The position numbers and the translations under genes were made by a program. Below the pieces are notes generated by a model. That model made no database searches and had not been told where the DNA came from. It worked only from the letters and a program-made list of their open reading frames with translations. DNA of 64,000 bases from Isoetes taiwanensis. Taxonomy: Eukaryota; Streptophyta; Lycopodiopsida; Isoetales; Isoetaceae. Location: positions 1,841,716-1,905,715 of the forward strand of contig JAJEKV010000132.1 of NCBI GenBank assembly GCA_021234155.1. The letters are read 5' to 3'. Shown here piece by piece: positions 46,605 through 59,399 of the stretch (position 1 is the first letter of the stretch; each line of letters opens with the position of its first letter).

Positions 46605-47000
46605 TCGGTTGGGCAACCCTACTAAAGAAAAAGAAAACATTCAAGCTCTCTTTAGAAGAAGCAAAACTTGGATCGGCGCCATAGAGCAAGAATTGATGCA
46701 AAACAGAAGGAGGGACCGATTACACGGGTCGATCCGGGTTTGAGGTCATTGGGTTCTTTGGAATATGCTTTTCATCTTAAGAACCGGTGTTTTCCCATCG
46801 AAAAAACTTCATTTGATCTCGCTATGGTCGAGCTTCATTCGAAGAACACGGTAATCTCGTTTTAGCCGGATAATTTGATGCAACTATTGTTTCGCCCAAT
46901 AATACACGGCTTTCTTCCGGTCGTAGCCTCAAAAATTTATAAAGGCGGCGAAATATGTTCAAGTCGTGCATTACCTAGTACATAAAGTTCACCTAGGGTT
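46605..47000 (+). pseudogene. Right half of the older element interrupted at 22433
   Basis: TCGGTTGGGC follows the 3' LTR and should join the sequence ending CACCTCGGG at 22433. The first 260 bp contain coding-like text (KKKKTFKLSLEEAKLGSAP) compatible with retroelement polyprotein, but it is not assignable. It fades out by about 47000. Confidence 0.4.
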
Positions 47001-49536
47001 CATTTTGCTGTTTCTATCCCTCATTCTGCTTGTCTTTCTTTTTCAAAAATGCTATTAATTTTTAACTTGCTTCTAATTCCTTTTTTTGTTGCATTCAATT
47101 CACAATTTCCACTGTCATGTTTCTTGGACCCCTTTCTGCTCTATTCCGGCTGACACAGAACTGTGAGGTGATCATTAATCAAAGCAAAAAAGTAAACGTA
47201 GCAATTTGCTTTGCATGCTACAAGCAACTCCTGTTTTGCATTTTATGCTGGTAAAACCTTAAATAAAATGCAGATACCCCAATCTAGAAAGCCTTCCAAA
47301 ACGTAGAAGGAACGAATATCAGATGCCTTTTAAGAACATGTAGAAACATCATATGCTAAACACGGCTAAAGCCAGCACTTAGAGAACCAAAATGTCTACA
47401 ACAAAACATTATACCCAAAAAAATCCTGAAGAAATAGATTTTAGAAGCACCAGGTTTATGCTGAGTTGCTTCCTCTGCTTTGTTCCAGCAAACCTTTACG
47501 TGCTAAAATAATCAGAAACACAAAGAAAATGACCATGATTGCACTAAAAATGTGCCCGTATTCTAGAAGCTGCAAAGCCTAGTATTTTCAAGAATCTCAG
47601 GTGCCTCATTAGTTATGTAGACCCATTTTCCATAAGAAAAGCACCATATCCCGCCGGATTAGCTTTCGGATAAATCTCCCAGATCAATTTCATGAAAATT
47701 CGTCGAAGTGATTCTAGTACTGGATGGCTGGAAGCAAACACATCGATGGGCCCACCAGAAACAAGATCTTCGGCTATGCCGCCAGCAAGAACAAAAGAAA
47801 AGAAAAAAGCCTGCAGAATGAAACCCTAGGATGAACTTCACGTTTGAAAAATGTCACTTTTTTTGACATTTCCACGTATCAACATTGCCCCAGTGCTAAT
47901 GCGCGTCGGCAATTTTTCCACGGGGGATATCAACAAAAGTGACATTCCCTATAAAAAAATCTCTTTACGTTACCAAACTCTTTACATGCAGATGTGAGAG
48001 AGACCACATTTGAGTGGCAAAAAGAAAAAGAGCAAGAACACAAAAGGAAGAGGAGGTTAACCTCCTTCTTAGAGGGTTATTTTGCGAGAGGAGGAGGTTG
48101 ACCTCCCGTAACCACGGGCCCTTGCAAATTCTAAGAATCCGGCCATTCACAGCCGTTGGATCCCAGCAGGTTATTTCCCATAACCTCACGAATATTCCTC
48201 GAATATTCCTTCTTCGTTGTAGACGGATATTTGTTGGGCCATAGCTTCGCTTCGCTCTGCCGCCATAGCTTGAGTCATGGTCGCTAGCCATGAGAATCCA
48301 CCAGAATCGAGCTCCAGCCAGGCCTGTTGACGGAGGCATTGCTTATCCCTGTTTTTTGTTTTTGGGCCAAGCTCTAAGACTGTGCAAACACCTCGCACAA
48401 ACGCCCACTAATCCTTGACTGGAGCACAAAAAATTGCTTCCACCCCAAATAAATTTGCTCCGGAATTGTTTCCAGATTTGATCCTCTATTTTTGCCTATT
48501 TCTGTGCCAGTATTCTTAAATCCGAGCCTCTAAGCCCTCATTTTTGTTGCAGATGATTGTGGTCGCCATAGCCAAGCATTGCGCACAGATTCAAGGCGAT
48601 TTTTGTAATATTTTTTAGCAAATCTCAAGGAAACAGCAGAGCAATGGAAGCAGCAGAGCAATTGTTGTTAGGTCCTTGCAACGACGAAGCTATATTTTTG
48701 TCTTTTCCACAGGCATTGCTAATCCCTGTTTTTTTTTTGTTTTTGATATGTAAAGCGTGGCACCTATTGCTCAGAAGCTGCAGAGTTGGAGTTCTGTGTT
48801 TGTTTTCCAATCATTGCATTATCCTTGCTTCAATGCTATGATTTGCAGCTATGGCATTCTTCTTTCTTGCTTCAATGCTGAGATTTGTAGTTATGGCACT
48901 CTTTCCTTTGTTTTTTACGCAGAACAGACAAGAGTTTCAAAGATAAGTTAGCATTATTTCAATACGAATTTTGTTGCTCTGAATACGAATTTTGTTGCTC
49001 TGGCATAGAAGAACTTGCTCAGGCCTGTGGTTAAGGAGTAGGGGCACAAGGACGCCAGGAGGCCAAAATAAAAAATTTGCTCCCAATTTCTATGCCCGCC
49101 AGTCCCACCACTCCCGCGGGACCACCACTTTTAAGAAAGACAAGAATTTAAACCAAGAGCAATACCTCCTCCATTCACATTGGCATTTATTAAATAGAGT
49201 CACTTGTTTGGAAATTGCAACAAAGACAAAGCACGTCAGGTCCTTAAAGGCAACAGCTATTCTTTCTGGGAAAGAAAGGTCGTCAACAGACAATTTTGCA
49301 GCACAAGGGCAAATATTTCGTCTGCTAAAAGGGGAACCGCTGTTCCAAGCTCAAGGCTCGTCGGAAGCAGAGGGCATCAGATCCGTTTTCTCCAGGTATC
49401 CTGTTCTGCCTCAAATTTTTATCAAACCTTTGTTCTTCATAACAAACAAGATTTGCTGTGTCAAGCAACGGAAATAGCTAAACTGTATTATTTTCTGTGT
49501 GACGAGTTACTGCCATAATCAAGAAAGATTTCCTTT
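47001..49536. other. Non-coding stretch with hairpins and small duplications
   Basis: No gene is recognised. AAAATGTCACTTTTT near 47847 is inverted as AAAAGTGACATTCCC near 47935. GAGGAGGTTAACCTCC at about 48050-48066 is self-complementary and followed by a related GAGGAGGTTGACCTCC near 48093. AATACGAATTTTGTTGCTCTG is tandemly doubled at 48961-49002. The stretch may include the promoter and upstream exons of the gene at 49537. Confidence 0.4.
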
Positions 49537-50097
49537 GTGAAGCAGACCGCATTCAACAGTCTTAAAAAGAAAATGAGTGAGAACGAATTACCTCTTTTTG
49601 AAGTAATGGAATCAAAGAAACTAAAATGCTTGCATGAGCTATGGACCAAAGAAGAAGAAGTATATGCGCAGCGGATAGAAAGAAAGGAAACGAGCCAGGG
49701 AGGCATAAAGAATGAGATATACCAGCTGCTAGGGTTATATTTTGTGTTTGAAGGGGTGATTATCACAGCAGTGGCACAAAGCTCGAATCTGAAATGCAAA
49801 CTAAGTTGAATTCCAATGCTTCTGTCTTGCATTGCATCTGAAACTGCCATTTTTGGAGTATGGTACAAATTGAAAGACAAGGAAGCCATTGACAAAGCAG
49901 TTGCGGGAGAAAAGGGCCATTTACTAGCAACATCTGCAGCTCTTGGCCGGCTTTATGATAAAGGTAAAAAATTTAACTCTTCCACACTGATGGTCCTGAA
50001 AGCTGTGATAGTGCTCCTAAAAGCAAAACTACACCCTCAAAAGAAGATAAGTTCCTTGGTACCCCGCTTCTTTTCACCATGTTCGTCTTCTCCTTAG
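49537..50097 (+). pseudogene. Two-membrane-helix protein, one nonsense codon
   Basis: One frame of 187 codons, broken only by TGA at 49807-49809. The N-terminal part is soluble and charged (KKLKCLHELWTKEEEVYAQR). A first membrane helix, YQLLGLYFVFEGVIITAVAQ, is followed by SSNLKCKLS, the stop, then a second helix, IPMLLSCIASETAIFGVW, and a helical tail (IDKAVAGEKGHLLATSAALG). The degraded copy at 3.3 kb has Cys-Trp where this copy has the stop, showing that Trp TGG became TGA next to a 3-bp deletion. I recall similar two-helix proteins only as uncharacterised plant families. A recent pseudogene is likely. The last 30 residues may be intron read-through. Confidence 0.7.
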
Positions 50098-52049
50098 TGG
50101 TTTTTGTGTCTTGCCCTCTGATTCTATGTTTGCATTAACCAGCCCTCTGATTCTATGTTTGCATTAACCAGCCAGCCTCTATTTGGCTCTTGCCCTTTGC
50201 AAGCTTAGCCACTACCATTGGGCTGCAAAATGCACCTCAGAAGAAATAGTGGTAAAAAAGGCACATCTTGCATACTTGTTTGTGTTTAACCTCTGCTATT
50301 TCAATGTTTAACCTCTGCTATTTCAATATAGAGAGCATGAATCTGCCCATTCTAAAACATCTATGATTGGCATCTCTTCCTACATTATTTCAAATGTAAA
50401 TCACTGTTTTAATGATTGTAAACATAAGATCTCACTATTACAAAACATCCAAACTCATCAGGATTATATCATCTACGTGAGTTAAATCGGAGCAACTTAT
50501 GAACACAAGCTATAACTTTCAAAATTCATCTACAATTATATATAAATTTTCTATGAGCCTACAATAATGTAGGAACAACACGGTAGGAACTGTTATGATC
50601 CATTTGCATACCGTCATCCTTTTTCTAGCAAGCAAATTAAGTGACTTAAACTTTAGCTCACCACTTAGCAAAACTCTTCTCCTTCCCCAACACATGTAGG
50701 CCACCAAGTCCAACTTTGATATCTCCTCCATCCAAACATAACTAGTTCACTTTGATAAACCAAATCAGCTTTAATATCTCTTCCATCCAAATAGAACTAG
50801 TTCACTTTGATAAACCAAGTCCCTATAACTATCACTACAAATGGAGTTGACCACAAATGAGGGTTAATATAAATGAGTTGTACATAAATGAGAGTTATGT
50901 AATTGACCAATTTCTAAGGTTTTAATTCTTAATTGTATTAAGCAAAATCAGGAAAATACAATTGAAACATCAGGAACATTATGGTGTAGCATCTGGAGCA
51001 TACTACAATAGATATAGATAGTTTGAGGGTTAATTGGTTGGTTTGAAGGTTTCTTCTATTGAGTTATATTGATTTTGTATGGTTAGATGATCTATAAAAA
51101 GAGATATATGAGAAAATTGAAATTGTATCCCATCTGCAAATATGTGCTTATACTCTATATTTTCTATCAACATATTCTATATGCTCTCAAGGATGGCAAC
51201 ATATTCTATATGCTCTCAAGGAACGAGATATACCCTTTCCATGCATCCCAATGTTATTTCCTCTTTAACAATGAATTCTTTTGTAAAAAGATCATGTCAC
51301 AAGTGTGAAATCACTTACAAAGACTGTCTTCATCAGACAACGCTTGAGGAAGCTTGTCTGGATGATAGTGCATGTCTCCATCTGCATTGTTGCCTAAGGT
51401 ACCAAGGTACTGCTTTAACAATGCTTAAACATTGAACATAAGCATAAGCATTGAATATGTGGCAAAAATCAGACATTCAGGAGATCCTTAGGAAAAAAAT
51501 ACGAAAATGGTTTATGGTTCAAAACGACTGGAACAAATCCTTGATGGCCTAAAAAGCTTCCTGATTCAGTCAGAAGATGAAATTTACAGTTCTCATGAAG
51601 CAGCACTCTGCCCATGTGTATCAGATCCGATAGGCTCTTCAATCAATTTTGAGGAGTTAACTTAGACTTGTTTATTTTTTGAAGTTGATCCTGGAAGCAA
51701 AGCAGGAGATCGAACTGAGATTTAGGCAAGACTTCCGAACCAGATCAGATCAATACAGAACCAAAGCTAAGTAACGAGAATAAGGGAACAAACCCACATC
51801 AAAACAGAGTCGAAAACTAACCAAAATAACATGCCTGAGCAAGAAAAGAACACACTGAAGTTTACCTTTGGCGTGTTTATGTGCGGCCCAAAAGGCAGAG
51901 TGGGCCTACAGGCAAAAGAAATGCCAACGTAGGCCTGGCGAAAGGAACCCTAAAGGGTGGACCTATAAGGGGGCTCCACGTCATCGCTACTCCATCTACT
52001 TGTTTGGGTCTTTGGCTGGTTTTGGATCCAAAGTGGTTTTTGGATCACA
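50098..52049. other. Spacer with several short tandem duplications
   Basis: No gene is recognised. Perfect or near-perfect tandem pairs occur at 50114-50171 (29-bp unit), 50283-50326 (22-bp unit), about 50713-50822 (55-bp unit, diverged) and 51168-51222 (29-bp unit). The last 200 bases should hold the promoter and leader of the MADS gene; no clear TATA box is assigned. Confidence 0.45.
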
Positions 52050-53115
52050 ATGACGAAGCGCCATAATAGCTACGTTGAGGACACTCTAAAGAGGAACCAG
52101 GCCTTTAGGAAGCGCTCCGATGGGCTTATTAAGAAGGCAGATCAACTAGAGAAATTTTGCGGCGCTCGCGTCGAGCTCAAGATTATCAAGCAGAATGGCG
52201 ATCTCACATATGATAGTGCCAACAAAAAGCCCAGGAAGGCAAAACGCCAAAAATTTGTCCAAGATCAAGATCATGAGAGGTCATATGATTCATACTCTTT
52301 GTCAAATCCTTCCCACGATGTTGGGTTTTTCCAGAATTTAAGTGTTGGTTCTAGTGATCAAGATACTGGCTTATCACAAGTACACAATATGCCATATGAT
52401 TCTTCATATAGTCCTCCATCATTACCACCTCTATTGTCACATCATGTTGATCCTTTCCCGCATCCTTTGCCACATCATCCAAATCCAATTCCTCAAAGTT
52501 TACCTCATAGGCCCAGATGTCCAATGCATCCCACACACATAAGAAATTCCATCATGAATCAAACTGGTCTTCTGGATCCCATGCCAATGAATATGCATAT
52601 GAATTCCATCATGAATAAAAATGGTGTTGGATCCGATGCCATGAATATGCATATGAATATGTTGATGAGACAATCATGTGCCTCGGACTCGAGGTCCCAC
52701 CTTACCAATACTAAACGAGATGATCAATCTAGCTATAACCAACCATCTTATAACATTGGCAATCAACTAAATCATAGAAGTAAAAGTAGATGGTTTATGC
52801 ATTTCAACAAAATAACAAGGACACTAATGTCATGAGGGCTAGAGCGGAAGGTACCATAGCCCCACAAAGTTTTCCATCAAGCAATGAAAAACACGACAAT
52901 GTGAATGTTGGTGCTTTAGTTGAATGCAATGTGAATATGGGTACTTGGGATGAACTTAAACCCCAAGATATAGATGAGGAAGTACTAATGAGCATGCTGC
53001 TAATAATGATGTGGTTCTACCATCTACTAAAAATGTGTCGCCGAGGCGTGAATCTTCCACAACATTCTTGGAGTTGGACAAACGACTATTAGATGACTTC
53101 GGACTTGTGGTATGA
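52050..53115 (+). pseudogene. MADS-domain (type I-like) gene with two frame changes
   Basis: MADS proteins bind CArG-type DNA as dimers (family knowledge). Residues 1-60 form a MADS domain: KRNQAFRKRSDGLIKKADQL then EKFCGARVELKIIKQNGDLT, matching the R-x-x-T/A-x-x-KR-x-x-GL-x-KK-A, L-x-x-x-C-x-A-x-V pattern. No K domain follows, which suggests type I. The rest is rich in Pro, His, Asn and Met (LPHHPNPIPQSLPHRP and repeated MNMHMN). The frame runs open for 261 codons. It must shift near 52785 to NNKDTNVMRARAEG and again near 52985 to reach ESSTTFLELDKRLLDDFGLV before TGA at 53113. Two small indels, or unseen introns, are needed; a young pseudogene is the simplest reading. Confidence 0.75.
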
Positions 53116-53464
53116 TAATAATCAAACTTTTGAAAGAGTTACTACTTTGGACATTTAGAATCTACTCAGGACATGAGGCCCGTAAGATTTTATAGTGATT
53201 TGCACGATATAAGATGTCCATTTTAATTCAACATCGGATACTTGCGAGATAAAGATACATTCAATGTAAGATTTTGTGACTTAGCTTTGTAGACACTGTT
53301 TTGAACATATTAATTTGTTACGCCTTATTTTGTTTTATGGCGAAGGCTTCCTTTGCCAATTTTACATATAAAATGTCTTATATGTTTTTTGGATACATAT
53401 TTATACAAGAAATTTAATGCGTCCTACGGTGCATGTTCGAGTTTTAGCATGTTCCTACGTGCAA
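53116..53464. other. Downstream flank of the MADS gene
   Basis: AT-rich, no recognised feature. Probably 3' UTR and spacer before the satellite. Confidence 0.35.
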
Positions 53465-53985
53465 GTTCTTGTCGTGCTCTACATTCTAAAAGAATCTCTT
53501 GAGAATACTCTAAATTCATAGATTCTCTAAGATTCTACCAAGGTTCTCTTAGAGGTTTCGTGAGCATTTCTCTAAATTTTATAAAATTCCCTCTAGATTC
53601 CTTTAGATTTTATGAGATTGCCCTAGGTTCCCTTATATTACATGAGATTCAAAGAGATTCTGTAAAGATTCCCTTAGATACTTTAAGATTTCATCAACAT
53701 TTTCTTAGATTCCCTTAGATTTTACGAAGATTCCTTTAGATCCCCCAGATTTTAAGAGATTCCCTTAGGCTTGTAAATATTTTCCTAGATTCTCTTACAT
53801 TTTATAAGATTTTCTTAGATTCTATTAGATTCTTCTGGATTCTTTTACATTCTAGAACTTTTTAGAACATTCTAAGACTTTCTGGAACATTCTAAGACTT
53901 TCAATATATTCTAGAACTTTCTGGAAGTATTTCCCTATATTTCCTTACATTCCCGTAGATTCCCCTACATTCTAGAACATAAAAC
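53465..53985. repeat. Degenerate AGATTC/TTCTAGAA satellite, block 1
   Basis: Irregular tandem copies of short motifs such as AGATTCCCTTAGATT, AAGATTC and, toward the right, ATTCTAGAACTTTCTGGAAC. The period is not constant; recurrences at roughly 20-32 bp are common. The same satellite returns at 54908-55040, 59400-59815 and 60440-61310. Confidence 0.8.
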
Positions 53986-53988
53986 TTA

Positions 53989-54907
53989 GGGTCATTTCCC
54001 ACTTGCTATTAAGTTAAGTTAAATAGGGCAAATAACTGGAACTTGCTTTCCCACTGACCCTTAAGTTAATATCATTTAAGTTAATTCCAGTTAATTTTTA
54101 AGCGTTCATTAACTTAACGGAGCATCCTTCTCACTAGAAAAAGTTAACTTATTTTTTTAACCAAATTTAAAAATATTTAACCAACTAGTGCAAAAATCAA
54201 GTGACCTAAGCAAGGTCCACTTAACTTCTAACTTTTTGGTTAAGCATTAAGCTAACTTAACTACCAGTGAGAAATGGTTCCAGTTAGGTTAGACTCTTAA
54301 ATCGTAATTTTGACAAGGATGCCAACTAGTTGACCAAGTGTCTTATTAGTTTGATAGATTGAATAAAAAAACATTAAAATAGAAGGTCGATTTCAAGAAT
54401 TTTATGATTGATTGACTGGTCACGTAGTACTTGACTAGGAAGTATTAAAATAGAGAGAGTTGACTACGAGTCAATTGATTGGCGAGAAAGTGTCTAAGTT
54501 AACCAAAGGCCAACTCATTGACTAGAGAGTCAACCACTTTACTAGATTTTACTAGGTAGCCAAACAATTCACAAAAAAAGTAACGACAAAAGAAGTCATA
54601 TCCTCCATTTAACTTAACCGTATCTCTTAACTGAAGTGAGAAACAAACACATTTATCTCTAACCTAACAAAACTTCTTAACTACTAGTGTGAAGCACAAG
54701 CTTATTATAAAGGATAGGTTAAGTTGATTTCATAAGCTTAACCTAAGTGGTCCATAATTGGTATAGTGCGAATGTATATCTTGACAATCCTTTAAGTTAG
54801 TCTTAACTTAATGACTTTAATGGGAAATCACAACCTACTTTCCATTAAGTTAAGAGATAACCAACTGGTTAAGTTAACCTAACCTAATTGCGAGTGGGAA
54901 ACTACCC
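53989..54907. mobile_element. Tourist-like (PIF/Harbinger) MITE, 919 bp
   Basis: Ends GGGTCATTTCCCACTTGC and, inverted, GCGAGTGGGAAACTACCC, extending inward as TTAAGTTAAGTTAA-type repeats. TTA duplicates at 53986-53988 and 54908-54910. GGG ends with a TTA target duplication are diagnostic for PIF/Harbinger MITEs. The interior is full of AAGTTAA and its complement. It splits the satellite. Confidence 0.85.
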
Positions 54908-55040
54908 TTATTAGAATAATTTGGAACTTTCTGGAAGAATTTTCTTAGATCCCCCCTAGATTTTCTTATGTTCTAGAACTTTCTAGAAGATTCTAGAACT
55001 TTCTAGAGCCTTCCAGAACATTCTAGAACTCTCTTGAACT
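54908..55040. repeat. AGATTC/TTCTAGAA satellite, continuation of block 1
   Basis: TTGGAACTTTCTGGAAG and CTAGAACTTTCTAGA repeats resume directly after the MITE and continue the array that ended at 53985. Confidence 0.75.
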
Positions 55041-55229
55041 AACTAGAATGTTATAGTGTTATCTTAATGGAAACATTACCCTTAAGTATATTGGAAACAT
55101 AAATTATTCATGAAATTAATGCTTGGTAGTGATTAGAATGGAATTTTGGAGGATCAATGGTCAGGGTTTGAATCCCCTACACAACATAAAAATTTTAAAA
55201 GCCTTTTCCTAAGGGTGAGCATTCAACTT

Positions 55230-55645
55230 GGGTCGTAGGATCTTGGACCCTATCAAGGGTCGAGATCTCATCACGTGACAATAATTAAATCAACATGAGC
55301 CATAGGATCTATTATATATAATTCCCAAACTCATGTGCCATAGTAGGATATGTGCTAAACCCACGTGAGTAGTAAGATCTCGGATCGGCGATGGGATCGA
55401 ATCAACCTAGACCGTAGGATCGATTACATATAATTCCCAAAGCCATGTGTGCAGTAGGATGTGTCCCAAAGCAACTTGAGCCGTGGGATCTCGGATGAAG
55501 CGATCGGGATCAAATCAACTTTGGGCCGTAGGATGAAACTTACATATAATCTACAAACAAACTCCCAAGCCATGCGGGTCGCGGTGTGATACGTCCCAAA
55601 GCCACGTGAGCCGTAGGATCTCAGATCAACGGTCGGATTGAGTGG
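55230..55645. repeat. Tandem repeat of about 112-130 bp, three to four copies
   Basis: ACGTGAG, GTAGTAAGATCTCGGAT and GGATCGAATCAAC near 55363 recur near 55475 and 55605. Intervening CATATAATTCCCAAA and ATGTGTCCCAAAGC blocks also repeat. Copies differ by substitutions and indels. The Helitron at 55664 starts 20 bases further on. Confidence 0.7.
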
Positions 55646-55663
55646 GACAAACATAAGAACATA

Positions 55664-58600
55664 TCTTATTGTTTAAATTTGGTTTTTCCGGCAAGTGAGA
55701 AACTTTTTAGATTTTTTTCAGGCAACTTTGGCTAAGGTTATGGGGAGTTTTATAGCCGACAAAATTTTCTGATGACCCAAAAATTAAAAAATTTCTTCGC
55801 ATATGATTTCATCACAAATTTCTTCTATTTTTGGTAACATCGTGGGCGGCTACAGGTGGTGATGATGTAGGCATCCAGATCGGGTTAGAGATGGTTGAGG
55901 ATGGTGAAAGCTTCAGTTTGTTCATCGTTTTGTTTCAGTGGAAAGCGCAGGGTAAATCCGTGGAAATCACAGGGCACAGTTTCGTTTTGTTTAAATCCGT
56001 GACGGATGAAGATGAAGATGAAGATGCACAGGGTAAGATTTTCTTTGATGGATATATCCGTTTTTTTATAGGGTTGGAATCTGTATCCGTTCATGTCATG
56101 CGACCATCTGAAATCATGTTTTTTGAGATGCTATCATCTGAGATTGTGTTTTTGAAACAAAACAATATGATTTCCGTTCTTTCCAACTCTTTTTTGCATC
56201 AATATAAAATGTGCCAGATTATAGCTGTTTTATATAGTGCCGACGAGCAGGAAGGAAGAGCAGCCTTATGATTGATGTGACGTCCAGAATTTTTGGCTTG
56301 CTTTATTCTTCCTGCAGGTGCCTATATCAGACTTTCCAAATAAAACTCTCAGATTTCTAGCATTGAGCTCTTAGAAAGTTGTTACCAGGCTTTATGTTTT
56401 CAACGATCTGGGTTCTGTTATGTATCTTCCTTTTATGTTGTAGATACCAGGCCATGCACTTCTGCCAGAAACAACATGGATCTTGGACGAATTCCATTTG
56501 TTGAAATCTACATTTAAAGCTTTGAGTCTCAGGTATGTCATGCGTTTTGTTATGTTAAAAGATTTTGCTAGGCTAGCTACACCAGCACAGTAAACATTGA
56601 AGGCTTAACATAATATTGATAATAAATTAGTAAAGTGCTACTAATGCTTTATCATGATGATAGTATGAGGGAGCCACGCTGCATCCTAAATTTTGGATTT
56701 TAGCTTAATGCTTCATTACTCCTGCATGTTCACGAGAAAGAAGGAACTGCATCAGAGGTTTCTTATGGCCAGAGCAATTTTTGCAGTCATCCTTTTTGGC
56801 GAGGCAAGCCTGTGCTTTTCAATGAGGAAGTTCTTCAAGCTATTAGTGGAAATATTCACCAATTCTATTCTCCTTTGATATACTGCTCTTAAAGATGTTT
56901 TTGAGAAAATGGCCAAAATAGTTCTTGGAGCAGCAATCACTGTCTATGGTGATTTGCAATCATATATATGGTGCTAAATTTTGCAGGTAAATGTCTTCCA
57001 AAATAACTTCTGCTGATTGCAAAAGATAATTGACTTTAAGAGTTATGGTAGCGAATATATGAACTCTCAGTGTATGATTTAGGACTTGCATTTTAGTTTC
57101 TGCAAGTCATCTGAGGGTTCTCTATTGCAAATTCAGTAACACTGGAAGGCCCCTTTACAGACCTAATAGCTTGAGAGTACTTAAATAGCATTATGCAGCA
57201 TGCTCCTTCCGCTGATGAGTAAAATGGCCATCTGCCTTCTTGAAGGACTTGGTTCCAAGCTCCTATAGCTGCTCTTAGTTCAAATAAGCTCATAAAGAGC
57301 TATGAGCAGAAACCTTAAACTGGAAAGGGACGTTGTGTGTCATTTTGAACATTGCTTTATTTGTTGTTGAATCTATTTTTTATTTGTGGACTCACATTCC
57401 TGTTAATTTGTTACAGGTGAGCATGATACTGAATCTCATAACAGTTATTAATTGAAGAAGACTGCAAACAGGTCAAAGTCTACCTACATTCTTTATATTT
57501 TATCATGGAGTTCTCAATGTCTACCTACATTCTTTATATTTTATCATGGAGTTCTATGGTATTATTCTCCTCTGTTTCCCTTCTTTATGCCACAATAACC
57601 ATTAATGTCCAGTATTGACATTATAATTTTATTAATAATTCGAATCCCTGAAAGTTTTGCAGATATGTTGCTTCTCCAATGCAAAGAATCCAAATATCAG
57701 TCACATATGGCATCTTATCTCCTTAGATTGCCCTGCTACACACATCCGTTTTTCCCAAGTATAATTGTATTGCCAAGTGTCTATGGTAATAGAGAATTAT
57801 ATTATGGTAATAGAGAATTATATACTTTATAAAACATTTTTCCAATGTGGACCTCCCTTAGTACTAATACTAATGGTGTTTATCTAATATGACGTGTTGA
57901 TCACATAGTACTATCGGACACACAATACTGCTTTTTTGTGATGGTTAGATGCTGCCAGCTTGCCAAAATTATTGGTAAACTGGTAAGATACAAAAGCTAA
58001 CAATAGTTTGTCTAAGGTTTCTTATTTTTGCAGGTTTGCCCAACAAATGGCTAGGAGCAATGCTAGGAGCAATGCTAGAATGGGTCTGTTGCATCCATTC
58101 TAGGTCCATCATAATGCTTCTAGAGTTATACACTGCTTTTAGTATTTTGACTCCTAATGTATTTGTCTCGGCACCCAAGCTATCATGTACAAGCACATCC
58201 CATAGGAAATGGTCATTCACATCTCAAAACTGGCATATTTTATAGTAGAATTGCACATAATATATGTATCTACCAGACAGTATTAGAAAGAATGATGCTT
58301 CTCAGGGGCTGCTATTTGCGGTTGTTTCAAATTTGTACTCTTCTAATGCTATTTCGCTCTACCTTTCCAGGAAAGAAGTTAAATCAGTTGCATAGTTTCA
58401 TCCCCACTTCTGATCTGTGTTACAGTGCATTCTACATTTTGTCTCGAGTTGCCTAAAAGTACAACTCTGCCCAATGGGACTTGCTTTCACGGGTTGCTAT
58501 TCAGAATTGCTTCAAAATCGTGCATTTCCTATTGCTATTTTGCTTCACCTTCCCTAGAAAGAAGTTAAATCAGTAGCATAGTTTGATTCCTGCTTTTGAT

Positions 58601-59316
58601 CTATGTTTTAGTGAGCTCTACATTTTGTCTCGAATTGCTCAATAGTACCCAATGAGACTTCCTTTTTCTAAAGGGCTGAGGTACCTTGCCATGCATTATT
58701 ACAAAAAGTTTGTCACATTATATGCTCTTAAGAAAAGTTGGGTGGCACCAACCATGCACAATTTGGTGTGCAATCATGTTTTGTCCATGTGGTATGTAAT
58801 ATGAACCTCCACCATGCTTCATTCTACCTCACAGTTTCATGTCATTGGAAAATTGCCCTCCCAACCCTGTAGCATCTACAGTGATATTTTTCAAGTTGCA
58901 GTGAACATCACATTACAATTTCACATTGCAATAAAACATCGTAGAAAAAGTTTTATAGTGATGCCTTGAATTGTAGTCTATAATCCAATCCCTTTGTTTG
59001 CGAAAGCGTGGCATGGCAATACTAGGTTATTGTATGGGATCCTATACCATTCTACCACCTAAGTAACATTCACCTTCACTTGCATGCTTATCTTCTTTTG
59101 TTCTTACTCCATCGTAAACGTCATTGTCAAGCATCTCTAATTTACAAAATAAAATAAAATAAACACATCTATTTTCAAAGTATAATACAACATAAGTACG
59201 ATTTACTTTCTATTCCTTTGTCGAATGCAATAAGCCCACTTGCACTCATAGTTACAATTTCATTCCTACCTCCTTAATGATGTGCTAGGCCCGGCAACGC
59301 CGGGCACCATTACTAG
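55664..59316 (+). mobile_element. Non-autonomous Helitron, 3653 bp, same family as 22668
   Basis: Starts TCTTATTGTTTAAATTTGG after A at 55663 and ends ACTAG before T at 59317. The same 17-base hairpin GCCCGGCAACGCCGGGC is at 59289-59305. About the first 200 bp match the first Helitron, and the 3' ends match over about 30 bp, but the interiors differ. Gene-like pieces include 55831-56271 (open, with DEDEDEDAQG), 56460-56530, 56715-56880 (EGTASEVSYGQSNFCSHPFW in a shifted frame) and 57093-57293 on the minus strand. Donor genes are not identified. Short tandem pairs lie at 57478-57555 and 57782-57823. Confidence 0.92.
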
Positions 59317-59399
59317 TATATGTTAGATATACAAGTGTTTGTAATATGAAGGATTGTATGAATTGACCCTTCAAAACACACCCAACATGGAAGTTTCCC

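Noticed and set aside
55131-55185. tRNA-like box A and box B (GGTTTGAATCCCC)
   Set aside because: Spacing is only loosely right, no cloverleaf folds, and no tail or target duplication is seen; too weak to call a tRNA or SINE.
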